A stretch of 64,000 nucleotides of DNA from Pyrrhosoma nymphula (GCA_963573305.1 OY754327.1:144252855-144316854); one strand, 5' to 3'. Shown: positions 36,380-47,899, numbered from the stretch's first letter. Made by a program: numbers and translations. The notes: generated from the letters alone by a model not told the origin.

Positions 36380-38380
36380 AGTCATAACCTTTCTATGAAG
36401 CGAGTTATTCAAATGATCGTTTAAGCGTGGCCGTGTCTGGCCTTACTTACATGGCTCTGTGCTATATCGCGGGCCATTTCGGCTATTTTCTCAATATCGG
36501 TGTTCCGTTGAACATTCTTCATCTATATAGCCATATAGAGTATTATCGGCAGAACGAATTTTTACTATTATCGAAAGCTCTGACTTTTCAAATTTAAACT
36601 GCTTGCTAATTTTTTAACTTCGACTAAAATTTTCATTATGACCCTAAATTTTTCCTTGACCATGTGTGACTGCAAGGTTGTTAAGGTTGTGACTGCGAAA
36701 GAGGTTAGATTTCTCCTGTTCTTTTACAAGATGTTGAAATAAGACCTACTTTGGATAGGCGGTCAATACCGTCAGTTCTCAAAGCGTGAATTGTTTGCAA
36801 GTCCTCTGGTCGCGGTGCTCTTACTTACTCTTTGTGCTCCTACTCGACCCGCAGAAATCGCTGCATGAAAACTAAAGTCATGGTTTCAGGCTTAACAATG
36901 TGGTATCAATCCATCAAGGAGGGAAATAAGCACTAACTGTGGAAATTCCTTCAAACTTGTTGTTTATACTTTATTTTTTGTTTTACTTTGGGTTCGAATC
37001 CCGGTCAAGCCAAATGATTTTTTCATGGCGAATTACTTCCCCTTGGTGTATATCTTTACACCAGTGCGCGTGACAGCGTATCGCATCATTTGTACAATGC
37101 AATGATTGGAAAATAATTAATCTTAATAATTCTCATGAGTTCGTCATTACACATTTTTCATCCCAATAATTAAAACAGTAAAGACAAACTTCATTGCAGT
37201 AGCAAATGTCTACTAGACATTGGCTTAAAAGGAAATAAAGTTCAATTAAAGGTATATAATATGGAAATGCTGATATTTCAATGTATTAATGCACATTGCA
37301 CAATCAGGCAATACGTTTTAGTTAACTATCATTCAATATTCTCAGTCTGCTCTTTTACAGTCGTAAATTAAATTATATAGTCCATACCTGTGGATGGGAC
37401 AGTGAACGTCAATAAACAACCATTACCTCCATAGCGTATGTATAGGAATATATTACTGGAAGAAGTTATGGGAATTGGAAAGATGAATGACACCTTGAAT
37501 TGTGGCTTTCACAGCGTATCCCTGTTGCTTTTCTAGGTGCTTAGGAATCATTCAGCCACTAACAACGAAGATGTTATCCTGTTATCTCCTTCTTATTTAA
37601 TGATATGCTACGTCCGGAAGTCCGAAGTTGCTCTTACTATCGGCAAATTTTTCGGAGGTATATTAAGGAAAATGACACGAAAAAATGTGTGGATTCCAGC
37701 CCCTTACATGACATCCTTCGTCTAACTTTATTTTTACTTGAGTCTGAGATAGTCCCGGAGAGGAGTGAATAAGCAGCGCTACAGCTTCTACATTCATGGC
37801 TACACTTACAGACTCCTTACAGACAATATCCGGGGAAGTCGCTTTTTGGCGCGAAAGCGGTCGTTTGAAAAGCATGATTTCCTTAGACCCAGAATATATA
37901 TTGCAATTAACTCCATAATTAATTTTAAATTGTTCATATGGGGAACACGACATAAAATGTATGGTTGAATCGAAAAATATTATGATTCTGGGACTTAGTA
38001 AACTTACCCATTCGCAATGTGAGATTCAAATGTTTTGTGAATGTTCAAGTGGTGAAGTTGATTTCGTTCCTGAAGTGTGATGACCTAAGCCCTTGAACTA
38101 CCCAATTAAATGGTCAGTGTGAAGGTCTAGGAAAGTATGATTATACCCACGAGAAAAATGATTAAACCATCTTATTTTAACCATTTACCTAATATAACGA
38201 CTTATTTACTACTTTGGTGACAACTCAGGTTTTTATTCAATATTTAATGAAATTATTATGAAATAAGAATTTAAAGACGATTTATGTTGGCTAACTTTCG
38301 CCTCGTAGGCCACGTCACGAGTATGACTGGCGTTCCTCGGTGTAGGTATTGGAGTATGTATCCGGAAACAATTTTTTCCT
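36380..38380. other. Non-coding interval
   Basis: AT-rich and without domains. It holds the second TGATGGATTG copy and a lone tRNA-like B box (GGGTTCGAATCCCGG, about 36,990-37,004), perhaps a SINE head remnant. Confidence 0.4.
36907..36916 (-). promoter_or_regulatory. Second candidate LAB/EXD composite site TGATGGATTG
   Basis: The plus strand reads CAATCCATCA, so the minus strand has the exact 10-mer, extended to TTGATGGATTGATA. It is 1,048 bp from the first copy. A TGACAG (Homothorax-like) hexamer lies at 37,071-37,076, about 155 bp away. A tRNA-like box follows at about 36,985, so the neighbourhood is partly repetitive. Confidence 0.3.
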
Positions 38381-38385
38381 CAATA

Positions 38386-38563
38386 TAATAATAATAATCT
38401 TTATATACTTAACAGCCAAAGCTAATTACTAAGTATTTATTATATAGACGAACACACACAACCATACCCTGGGAGGTGTAAATTTCCTACCCAGGCGGGA
38501 TTCGGAACCCGCGACTTTCGGTTTGGCAGGCGAGGACTTTACCTTGCCGCCACCGAGGCCGGC
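38386..38563 (-). mobile_element. SINE-2 copy, tRNA-like
   Basis: Minus strand: GCCGGCCTCGGTGGCGGCAA, GTCCTCGCCTGCC, GGGTTCCGAATCCCGCCTGG, then a body ending in an ATT-repeat tail at 38,388-38,401. One extra base disturbs the B box. It shares body sequence with the copy at 47.4-47.57 kb. Confidence 0.75.
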
Positions 38564-38753
38564 TGAAATTTTAAATTGAATATTTAAAATATTATAAATT
38601 GAATATTATAATATTGAAAAAGGCAGCCCATGAACTTTTGTTTTATAATTTGTGCACTATTTATGCACAATAATCAAAATATTACTGGTATACCAGTAAT
38701 CTAGATCTGTGTACATTATTATGCCCCTCAGGAATTTTAAGCGAGAGTGACTA

Positions 38754-38953
38754 TTGTGGTAAATAAATCTACAGCCAAGGCTGCAATCAAGTGAGAGTGA
38801 TGATTTTAATCACCCTTGCCAACTGTTTTTCATATCTTAAAAATGACTGGATTCTATAGAAGTTGAAAGGGAGGGTGGGAGAGCCTTATTCGATGAGGAA
38901 TCTTGAGCGGCTGAAGGACGGTAAAATTCGCAAAATTGAGGTTGCAATGTAAA
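38754..38953 (+). repeat. 200-bp direct repeat, copy 1
   Basis: By eye this is identical, base for base, to 39,647-39,846, at an offset of exactly 893 bp. It lies outside the foldback. No frame is evident. Confidence 0.95.
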
Positions 38954-39026
38954 TATTGCTTTGTAAACCTTGCGTGGACTTCATTAAGATGACCCCAAGT
39001 GGTTTTGTAAATCCATCGTATCCATC

Positions 39027-40070
39027 CATTCGACTTCGGTGTAACCTTTATTAGAAGTCCATTTTGAATGAAAAACTTCGTACTTTTTCACACTTTATTT
39101 AAAAACTGCGACCGTTTTCACCTTAATAAGGAATCTTCTGGCACATTCTGAAGCTTTTAGCATGCTATATATACACGGAGAAAGTTTTAAAAAATTGGTG
39201 GGGGTTGGTTTGCGATGGGGGAGAGGGAAGCAGGTCGGTTAGGGCATGGCAGAGTGAGGACAAAACAGGTAGGAAGAGCATTTTTTTTATACACATAACA
39301 GGGATGAGGCCAAGAACTATTGGGGGTTGGGCAAAGATTTGAAGTACACCGATTCGAGCCTTATGTACAGAATGTGGAGAGGGGGTGGTGGAAAATTGGG
39401 AGAGGAAAGGAAGGAAAGTGAATCGGGGAGGACAGTTGGAAGAGTTTCACCGTATTACTCGTATTACTATCTCATAATGGGTTTTCCCTTTACTGTAGCC
39501 TAATAAGTACTCCTCCAACCTCTCCCAATTTCCCACCACCCCCTCTCCACATTCTGTTCGTAAGGCTTGGGTCGGTGTACTTAAAAGCTTTGCCCAACAC
39601 ACAATAGTTCTCGGCCTCAACCCTGCTATGTATATTAAAAATGCTCTTGTGGTAAATAAATCTACAGCCAAGGCTGCAATCAAGTGAGAGTGATGATTTT
39701 AATCACCCTTGCCAACTGTTTTTCATATCTTAAAAATGACTGGATTCTATAGAAGTTGAAAGGGAGGGTGGGAGAGCCTTATTCGATGAGGAATCTTGAG
39801 CGGCTGAAGGACGGTAAAATTCGCAAAATTGAGGTTGCAATGTAAACTCTGCCATGCCCTAACCGCCCTACTCCCCTCTCCCCCATCGCAAACCAACGCC
39901 CACCAATGTTTTAAAACTTTCTCTGTGTATATAAGGAACGCTCAAATCTTCAGAATGTGCCATAAGATGCCTTACTAAGGTGAAAACGGTCGCAGTTTTT
40001 AAATAAAGAGTGGAAAAGTACGAAGTTTTTAATTCAAAATGGATATCTATCACTTCCACGAAGTCAAGCC
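39027..40070. mobile_element. Long foldback element with an inserted 200-bp repeat in the right arm
   Basis: Left arm about 39,027-39,405, loop about 39,406-39,518, right arm about 39,519-40,070. Shared inverted blocks include AAAAACTTCGTACTTTT, GCGACCGTTTTCACCTTA, GCATGGCAGAGT, AACTATTG with GTTGGGCAAAG, and GAATGTGGAGAGGGGGTGGT. In the right arm the order is broken at 39,647-39,846 by the second copy of the 200-bp repeat, which replaces about 20 bp present in the left arm. The loop sequence TTACTATCTCATAAT...CCCTTTACTGTAGCCTAAT recurs at about 40,195-40,235. Confidence 0.85.
39647..39846 (+). repeat. 200-bp direct repeat, copy 2 (inside the foldback right arm)
   Basis: Identical to 38,754-38,953. 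It sits between two blocks of the right arm that are contiguous, apart from about 20 bp, in the left arm. Confidence 0.95.
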
Positions 40071-40239
40071 TGAAACAATAAAATATATTTGTTGGAAGTA
40101 CCTCAGAAATTAATGGAAGGCTATTTATCATTATGAAAGGATCTTCTGCTGATAAGATTATATGTATATTAGTTTTTCCTGCTTAATATTTTCGTATTAC
40201 TATCTCATAATTGATTTTCCCTTTACTGTAGCCTAATAT

Positions 40240-41340
40240 AAGATACATATCTACTACTTTCTTCTAATACTAACCGATTCTTGGTTTGAGAATGACTGCT
40301 TCTGAAACTAATACTCAAGTGCTCGACGCATGCGCTGTCTGGTTCAACCTTACCTTGTTTGGGCTTGTCTTGCGAGGAAGTGCTGCGGAACATAATGGTT
40401 TCGCAATGGCACGCGCTGTTTCGAATAAAATACGCGGTATTTGAAAGCCTTATCGTATTCTCAGCTTAGAAATGGGATCGTAACCTCGTCGCGAACAAGA
40501 TTCAAATAACGGCTGCATTGTATGAGAGCCTTTTAAGAGGATGAATTTAATCTTCTTGTCTGATTAATATCTTCTTTAAGTGCTCCTTGTTCCCTTAGCT
40601 CGGTATCTTTTCTTTTAGCCGCTGTCTTAGAGCGGATTACTGCTTGTAGGTATTTTTAAGGGACAACAATTTTCCATTCCACTAAATAGAAATACATTGC
40701 GCCTTGCTTCATATCTCCCGGTCTAATCGCCTCACCTCGGTCTCACGCATTTTTCACTAAAGCGCACAGCTTATCGCGTGTCTCATATCAGCCCGGTCGT
40801 GATCGCATGGCTTCGCTTGCCCTTGCTCGCTGGCACACTCTTTGACCCTCTGGTAGTTTTTAGCTCTCACATGTTGTATTTGTCGCGTTATCCCTTGTCG
40901 GTTATAAAATATTCACATAATTTATCATATGTGAGTTTGTTTGGAATGCACGCAATTTTTTTCTTGCTAAAATTACCCCATGATATAGACTGCATACGCA
41001 GCTGTATCGAGTTAATTAGTTTGACATTCCTTCCGTATCTTTAGATTTACTCACAGGTGCCAGCGGATATAAGTGTTTTCCTGGACATTCATATTTTCTT
41101 ATTAGTATCGTCATGCCTTTCTTTTATTCTGACCAAAGAAATTATGCATAAGATACTGTTTCAGGCCAAAGTTTGTTGAACCAAGTTATAATTAATAAAA
41201 AACGATAGCTTAGTGTTGTCCACACTAAAATTTTATGTGTGTGGGTTATAATAAGCTATTGTTTGTATTTACCATGAAATAGTTACTATGATAGCTTGTG
41301 GTAAAGCACTTAGTACATGCCTACCCTAACTTTTCCGACT
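40240..41340. other. Non-coding interval
   Basis: AT-rich, with no supported gene, repeat or regulatory site. Confidence 0.4.
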
Positions 41341-41344
41341 CTCT

Positions 41345-41735
41345 GAATAGGGGGTGCTACATGGTATAAAGCTAGAAGCAGGAGAGAAGCGTTTGATCTA
41401 TGGTGTTATTGGAGGTTTTTGGTAATTCGTTGGACAGAAAAGACCCCTAAAATGTAATCCTCCAAAAACTGAGAAACAACCTATATTTTGGAAGACACTG
41501 AAATGAAAAAGAGATGAATGAATTGGAATTACTATAATTGAGGGTAACACTCCTGGGAAAAACTATAGAGGTTGACCTAGATCTAAATACCTTAATCAAA
41601 CCATGGTAGATGTCGGATGTACGCACATACTATACCGCAATGAAACGACTGAGAGAAAATCGATATCTATTGAGGGTTGTAATAGCTGCCAATCAGTGTA
41701 AGAACTGTGGACCCAAGTAGAAGAAGACACGGTAT
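41345..41735 (+). mobile_element. Probable LINE C-terminal relic
   Basis: In shifting frames the plus strand gives ILQKLRNN, TLLGKTIEVDLDLNTLI, YYTAMKRLRENRYLLRVVIA and AANQ, reminiscent of the tail of some LINE polyproteins. The reading is fragmented and uncertain. Confidence 0.3.
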
Positions 41736-42079
41736 TAATAAAATTTAAAATTTTACTTCCTGCTCGAGTTGCATTGCTAGTTTTATATCTTTCCTCAAAG
41801 GTTTTTGGACTCCGTAGCGTGAAAATAAATCGAAATTAGCGTAAAATAATGTTTTTATTTTAAAGTAAATATCCATAGTAGAATTAGAACCATCCTAATT
41901 TGGTGACCAGTCTTCTTTACTTTTTCACTCCTATTGATTTCGTAATAACTTGGCTAAGTTTTTTAGACTGTTTAAAAACCAAGAAAACTATCATGATGGA
42001 CGGGAAGGTAAAATATTAATCTGTACGCTTTTTTGTGGTCTCCACGTGTGTGCAAAATGTTTTCATAGATTTGGACGGT

Positions 42080-42440
42080 ATGCTCGGTTACATGAGCCAC
42101 GGGGCTGAATGTAGTGCCTTTAAGCACCTTGGATCGCGTGGTTTTATCCGTCGGCCTTGCCACCCGCCGTGAGGGAGGCTAGTAGGTGGGTGGTCCATAG
42201 ATGGCGGTGGCAGATACGATTGATCCGAGATGTCTGCGGCGGGGGACTGTGTTGTATGTACGTGTCCTGCTCCACAACACGTTGTCCAAGACGGAGCTTT
42301 GTCCAAGACCTCAAAGGAATTTCTTCTTCTCCTGCTCTCTTTGTGTTTCCCATTCCTCTCGCCGCCCTGAATCGCCGCTTCTTTCGGCCGTGTCTCCGTC
42401 AAAAATCCTCTTGAATCTTGCCATTCAAATCAGGGCGTCT
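42080..42440. promoter_or_regulatory. GC-rich island, function unknown
   Basis: A GC- and CpG-rich block with overlapping open frames on both strands and no recognisable protein domain. It lies about 3.7 kb downstream of the labial stop codon. Confidence 0.2.
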
Positions 42441-42584
42441 AGATTCCAAATGAATAGTTAATCGCTAACCCTCTCTGAAATTTCCAAACTTGTGGAAGTT
42501 ACCTACGATATCTTAGCCAACGTTGAATCCCTGGATAACGACATGTAACGTGTAGACGAATGGTTTTAGTCCTCTCCACTCTCA

Positions 42585-42740
42585 ACTATGTATATAAGTG
42601 TCCCACAAATTTGTATTTGCACCTGATGATGACGTTAACCTTCGATACCATGGTCGTGTGAAATTAAAATGTATTGTGGAAAAACAAAGTATAACCTAGT
42701 CATTCAAAATGAATTCAAAGTCACGCCGGAAACCACAAAC
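42585..42740. mobile_element. Decayed half of a foldback element
   Basis: CACCTGATGATGACGTTAAC, CCATGGTCGTGTGAAATTAA and CAAAGTATAAC...TCATTCAAAATGAATTC correspond to one arm and the right flank of the element at 23.0 kb. The other arm is missing. Confidence 0.6.
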
Positions 42741-43974
42741 GGTATTAGAGTCGGTAAACGTAGGTACAATGGTTATTTATTTCTAATAACATCCTTTTGA
42801 ATTACTTAATCTTCTATTCTCATGTCTTATTTGAGGTAGACAGCAAGAGTGTCAGTGGCTATATCGAGGAAAAGTATGCATCTTAACCTATGCAAAGGGT
42901 AGCTAATCAATTCGTAGTTGATGCGTGATTCGAATTTTTGTATGTACTATTTTTCTTTTTTTTTGGCTCAATAGTTAATGTTAGTTTGGAATTATTTTCA
43001 TCTCAGTTATCATTTTGAATGTTAGTCCACTTCAGGTTTTCCCTCTCATACTTCATCTATCATTTTTCATGACTACTCGTATCTTACTGCACTTATCAAT
43101 TTCATTACTACTCGTATCATTTCATTCGTCTTAAGAAGGAAAAGCTTTAAACTCAATAAGACCATAGTATAAAATTTAACAAAGACCCATGCAGTGGGTA
43201 GAAAAGAAGCATAGCCATTGCGTCTCTGTGACATTAGGAAATCATCTGAAAAATAAGCAGAAATCCCTCACGCCTGTCGGTATCTACTCGCAAATCATGC
43301 TAGAAATTACGAAGACCGTAGGCAACTTCTGCAAGCTTTGACTACATCGTTATGTTACTAGTCCTTGGATATCATTCTCGTTATTGCGACGGTAAGAAGT
43401 ATGGATTAGAAAACAGTTATGTTATGTAAATTTATTGGTGTTGATCGAACTCGTTGGTTCTTCCTATATATATATTGCCTTCTGATTTGTTTCTATTTCG
43501 TCCCTTTGATTTTCTCAGTCCCGCTCTCGGCTTTTAAGATTGCTCCAGATGATATTATCCTCCGATTATTCTCAATTTACCTACGTATGTATAGCACTAT
43601 ATATAAAATTTAGGATGTGCATTAACGAACCCATTGGAAATATGCTATTATTTATGTATGATGATCATTGGCTTTGATACCTATAACTTTATTGCCAGCG
43701 CATTTACTGCCTAACTTGATTAGTCGATCTGATTACTATCATTTAATGCCAGGACGATTTATCAACTATCTAGGATATAACCAATTTTTTTATTGTTTTG
43801 TAATGAAAAAAAGAACTTATTTTATGCCTTTATTTTTTTGCCTCTAAATTTATTTATACCTCCCTCAGTGGAATTCGGTATTTATTCACAGTATCCTGGG
43901 AGTAGCCGTGATCTTTGCGCCTTAAAATGTATTGAGCATAAATTCAGTTTTTAATTAATCAAGAATTTTATTTT

Positions 43975-44191
43975 GCCGGCCCCGGTGGCGGCGGGGTAAA
44001 GTCCTCGCCTGCTAATCCGAGGGTCGCGGGTTCGAATCCCGCCTGGGTCGGTTTTTCACTTGCCCAGGGCATGGGTGTTTGTTAAGTTCTGGTGGTTTGG
44101 CCCCTGAGAAACCTGATGACAAGCCAATGGCTTATCGGGATCGCAGGGGCATACGGACCACCAGAATCGTCGGAGAGCAAAAAAAAAAAAA
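43975..44191 (+). mobile_element. SINE-2, full-length tRNA-derived copy
   Basis: The head GCCGGCCCCGGTGGCGGCGG has an A-box-like segment near 43,986, and the B box GGTTCGAATCC is at 44,029-44,039. A body with GGTGGTTTGGCCCCTGAGAA and CATACGGACCACC is followed by 13 A residues (44,179-44,191). ATCAA followed by A/T-rich sequence on both sides hints at a diverged target duplication. This is the best copy of the family in the window and the reference for those at 20.6, 38.5 and 47.5 kb. Confidence 0.85.
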
Positions 44192-44199
44192 TCAATAGC

Positions 44200-45490
44200 A
44201 TTTTCATTTATTTTGACTAGAATAGAATTAAGGTTAATTCAATCCAAATGTGTGACAGTTTATTAAAATAAAACTCAATTTTCGAGAAAAATTGATTTAA
44301 AATGAAATCATGAATTTATATTGGTTTCCCTGCAAGACTTCATTATGGAGAAGACTCCGTATTATTATTATTATTAAACGGTTACAAGTAGGCCATTGGC
44401 CTGGCATATGCGTTGGTTCATATTATTAGTAGTATCATTAGTATACAGAGAACATAACACTTTTGTTGAATGCACAATCGAACTCCGTTGTTGAAAATAG
44501 AGAATTACAGAAAAAGGGCTAGTGTCATGACAAAATATGACTTTTTCCATTGCATGATATAAGCAAAGCATTTCAATTTATCGACTTGAAATCATTTATC
44601 TACTTCACCCTGTGTGTTTGCTAAAATGTGAGACTTTGACTGCAATAAAGAGCCCCAAGATGAATGACGAAATGGAAAATTAAAAGAGGAAATTAATAGG
44701 CATTGCCGCCAGGTAGGTCAAATAATTTCTGCTAAAATACCTCGAATCACTTCTGTAGCGTCCAAATGTCAATCGTTGTTGTTGAAGTTAGAATATTTTG
44801 TTTGCAACAAATGTTTGTTGACAAAATGTGGCTTACAGGGGCCGCTGTCAGTGTGAAACTATTATTTGGGCATTGCGTCCGCTTTTGGCCGTATCCCTGT
44901 TTTTATATTAGTGGTTAAAACTGAAAGTTTATATTATACATAAAATATCACCCGATAGTCCATTATTATTCATTCCTGTATTTTATATTCACTTGTCCTT
45001 GTATGTACATTTTGAAGGTCTAAATAGATGCAAAAAGTATTGAGGTAAGCAATGAAGACTCCCAAATATTTTTTAATTCATGCATTTAATAAATAAAACA
45101 CCTCTCTTGATACATGTTTTCATGGTTTCACTCAGGATTTTCCTCATATACTAATTCATTTCACACACATTGTAGTATTATTAAGATAAGATATATTACG
45201 TCATTAGTCCTCAGTTGTTAGTTATTATACTCATTTCATTCACTGGGCATGAAAGAGTCACATATCCTTTTAGGCGATTGGTATTTTTCTCGAATGAAGG
45301 AACATCGTTTGAGCGTTTTTTATTTATCTGGATCATATATCTTTGCCCACTGCAGTTTTTATCACATTCAAACCAACGATGTGTATAGGAACATTTACAA
45401 TTTCTTACTCCTTGTTTCATCTGTTCGATCAGTGCCGAAAAAGACACCACTTCACCCTAAGGGCACACTTTCACCTAGTGATTCATTCGC
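44200..45490. other. Non-coding 3' flank of labial
   Basis: AT-rich, with a short ATT microsatellite at about 44,363-44,377 and an alternative AATAAA complement at 45,319-45,324. It could be part of a longer labial 3' UTR. No other feature is supported. Confidence 0.35.
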
Positions 45491-45494
45491 TTGT

Positions 45495-46111
45495 GTGGAG
45501 TTTATTTTTATATCGATCATGGTCTATTTAGACCAGTCCAAGCATTTACAGAGGAAACGCAGGTCAAACTTTCCTTGATAACAATTTATGAGTTTCCTGT
45601 CACCTCAGTCATTGACACCTGCCGTTTAATCAGAGATCTTCTAGCTTTGATCAATTCAGTGAGACTTCCCTGAGATAATTATTCAAGTCTTTTTCACGTA
45701 TCATTGAATTTGATTAGGCGAGAATTGGCAGGTGGTCTCTAAGTTTGACGTTCCATTTTCTCTCGTCATTATTCACACCATTGAACTCCATGCTAAAATC
45801 AAAGCGGTGAAGTTTTTGAGCTGTAGCGCGAATCATTTTACTCGAACCAAAACGAAAATGGATGCTCCTCAAAGATCGAGTTCTTCCATCTGTGGAACGA
45901 TCCTCTATGATGAGGAATATGAAGTGTACTACCTAACGATGCTCACACAAAAAAATCATTTTATGCGCCCTTCGAACCGGAGAGACGACGTAACCAAGCT
46001 TGTATGAAAGGCATGCGCTTTGCACTCATTGTTTTGCTCAAATTGGGGCTGTAGGCTGGTGGAAACTGCGAAGTCCCCTCAGGCCGGACGGTAATTATTC
46101 CTCCGCATAGG
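45495..46111 (-). other. lab: Probable labial 3' UTR
   Basis: Downstream of the stop codon on the minus strand the first canonical AATAAA is the complement of TTTATT at 45,501-45,506, about 610 nt away; another lies at 45,319-45,324. The interval has no transposon signature that I recognise. The true 3' end cannot be fixed without transcript data, and longer 3' UTRs are common for Hox genes. Confidence 0.35.
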
Positions 46112-46827
46112 TCACGTCTGTCCCATCCTCGGCGATCCTCGAGCCTCCTGGTTTCCCGCCTGCATGCTCGCTTCCGCCGCTGCCGCCTCCGCAAACCCCA
46201 CGTCGAGCTCCGCTCCCCGGCTCCCATCGCCGTGCCGGCCGCCGCACCCCGCTGGCGAACTGCTCGTGCTGCTCGCACCACTCACGCTGCCACCTCCCCC
46301 GCCGCCCCCACCCGCCGTCGAGGATGAGGTGATGGACGTGGGCGACAGAGCCGGCAGGGCCCCGGGGCCCGAGAGGGACGGCTCCGGAGGTATCAGGCCT
46401 TCCTTCATGCGCTTCTTCTGCTTCATCCTCCTGTTCTGGAACCATATCTTCACCTGGGTCTCATTCAGTTGCAGCGCCGAGGCTATTTCGATCCTCCTCG
46501 CCCGCGTTAGGTACTTGTTGAAGTGGAACTCCTTCTCTAGCTCGGTGAGCTGCTTGTTGGTGAAGTTGGTGCGTCCCGCGCCCGGTGGCAGTCCCGCCGC
46601 CCCCAGTCCTCCACCGCCACAGATGACGCCGCTGCCCGCCACCGCGCTCCCTCCTCCCCCGGCGCTCCCCAATACGTTGCCCGTAGCGCACGTGGGCACG
46701 GCCCCGCCGAGGGGACCCATCCCGCCGCCGATGACCATGCCCGCGCTCCCGTTGCTCGGCGATGTGTGGCCCAGCGTTCCACCTCCTCCGCTTACGTAGC
46801 CGTAATCAACGACAGCTGGCTTAGGGG
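46112..46827 (-). CDS. lab: labial (Hox1) last coding exon with homeodomain
   Basis: This exon encodes the C-terminal 237 residues of a Hox1-class homeodomain transcription factor, a nuclear DNA-binding protein that patterns the anterior head (intercalary) segment and midgut in insects. The homeodomain lies at 46,406-46,585. Its arm carries GRTNF, helix 1 has the Hox1-typical [18 protein letters not shown], and the recognition helix reads [16 protein letters not shown] with the invariant W48, F49, N51 and R53. [16 protein letters not shown] and the following MKEGLIP are labial/Hox1 signatures. Upstream is APKPAV, matching the conserved post-hexapeptide labial segment, then a Gly-rich linker of about 75 residues; downstream is a Ser/Gly/Ala-rich tail without recognised motifs. 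The exon opens in phase 1 after a TTTATTTTCAG acceptor and ends at TGA (46,112-46,114). The open frame continues upstream of the acceptor to an ATG at 46,915, but that part is intronic and AT-rich. High GC content leaves overlapping spurious frames open. The 5' exon is outside the window. Confidence 0.97.
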
Positions 46828-46860
46828 CTGAAAATAAATAAAAAATAATTTTATTGTGAA
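46828..46860 (-). other. lab: Splice acceptor and pyrimidine tract of the labial last exon
   Basis: Read on the minus strand, a T-rich stretch ends in TTTATTTTCAG, with the AG at 46,829-46,828. The exon begins with CC CCT AAG, so the first two bases complete a codon begun in the previous exon (phase 1). In other insects the labial intron falls just before the same VPKP/APKP segment, which supports this boundary over the upstream ATG. Confidence 0.88.
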
Positions 46861-47397
46861 ATCCGGGACTTAAGGCAGGTGAAATTTGGCGTTTAAAGCA
46901 TGTTCGTCTGTTCATTAAGGATTTTCTAAGGTTTCTAGGTGGCAGGCATTGGAAAGAATTCAGTTTTTCGATTTGATGCGTAAAAACGCGTACGTATAGT
47001 GCTCATTTTTTTTCTTAACTCGTTCAACAAAATTGGAGATCGCTGTAGAAACCCATTTAAATAGTGATATAAACAGCTTATCACCCAGCGAGATTTCGTC
47101 TACTTAATTGTCATTCTCACGCAAGATAGCAGAGATTGTGAGAATGGATGATAGGTTGGGGAAACTTTATATATCTATGCCCTCTTCCATCCTTGGGAAT
47201 GCCAATATAATGGTTGAAGCCTAGGTCGGTAAAAAGCCCTTTTGGTGGGCTCAGCGAAGCGTTTTGCTTCGCCTAGGGTAAAATTCTACCAAATCTAGCC
47301 TCTAAACCTCGAGCGCGCCTTTCCCGGTAAAATATAACCCAACCGTCCGTCTCAGTGGATTTCACTAATTATTTCAATGCTAAATAGTTGAATGAAT

Positions 47398-47568
47398 ATC
47401 GTCTTTATTACTCAAGCGTATATAGGATTTGATAGCTCTTTCTTACAATGAACTCGTAATTAAAAATGCACAAACATACATATCCTGGCTGGTGAAAATC
47501 TCCCTGGGCGGGATTCGAACTCGCGACACCAGGGCTAGCAAGGACTTTACCCCCCCTCCAACAAGTCT
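47398..47568 (-). mobile_element. SINE-2 copy, decayed
   Basis: On the minus strand a CGCGAGTTCGAATCCCGCCC B-box region is followed by GGGAGATTTTCACCAGCC and an AT-rich body matching the copy at 38.4-38.56 kb. The head is rearranged and C-rich. It lies within the presumed labial intron. Confidence 0.65.
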
Positions 47569-47899
47569 GAGTAAGAGTAAATATAAAGATTGAAACAAAT
47601 CTATTCGTAGTATCGAAGGGAAAGGCGAAAATAAATTACGACCAATGGCATGTTGTATGACTACATTTACAATAATATGTATTCACAAGAAGGTTCATGA
47701 CCCGAAGTCCTTGATGGTCTTTAAACATAATGAACGGTTGATGGAAATATAAAAGTAATTTTATCGATATACTATGAATTATCCTTCTGAGTAGCGTCTT
47801 TTTTCAAGTTTTAGCTGCATGTGGCTATAGTAAGGACTTACACATTCTTATAGCAACACTATTTTGCTTATAATTTCCTTTGAGAAGCTCCAGGATTTA

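Noticed and set aside
38754..39846. Pair of LTRs around a short retroelement
   Set aside because: The repeats do not begin TG and end CA, no primer-binding site or polypurine tract is visible, and copy 2 lies inside a foldback arm.
44029..44039. Functional tRNA gene
   Set aside because: Only the B box and a loose A box match; no cloverleaf closes, a poly-A tail follows, and related copies occur elsewhere, which fits a SINE.
46094..46445. Minus-strand 116-aa ORF overlapping labial
   Set aside because: Out-of-frame shadow of the labial exon.
46164..46799. Plus-strand 211-aa ORF opposite labial
   Set aside because: Antisense shadow of the homeobox exon, caused by its high GC content.
46828..46915. 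Upstream ATG extension of the labial frame
   Set aside because: The extra 29 codons are AT-rich, unlike the exon, and a strong acceptor sits exactly at the conserved labial intron position.
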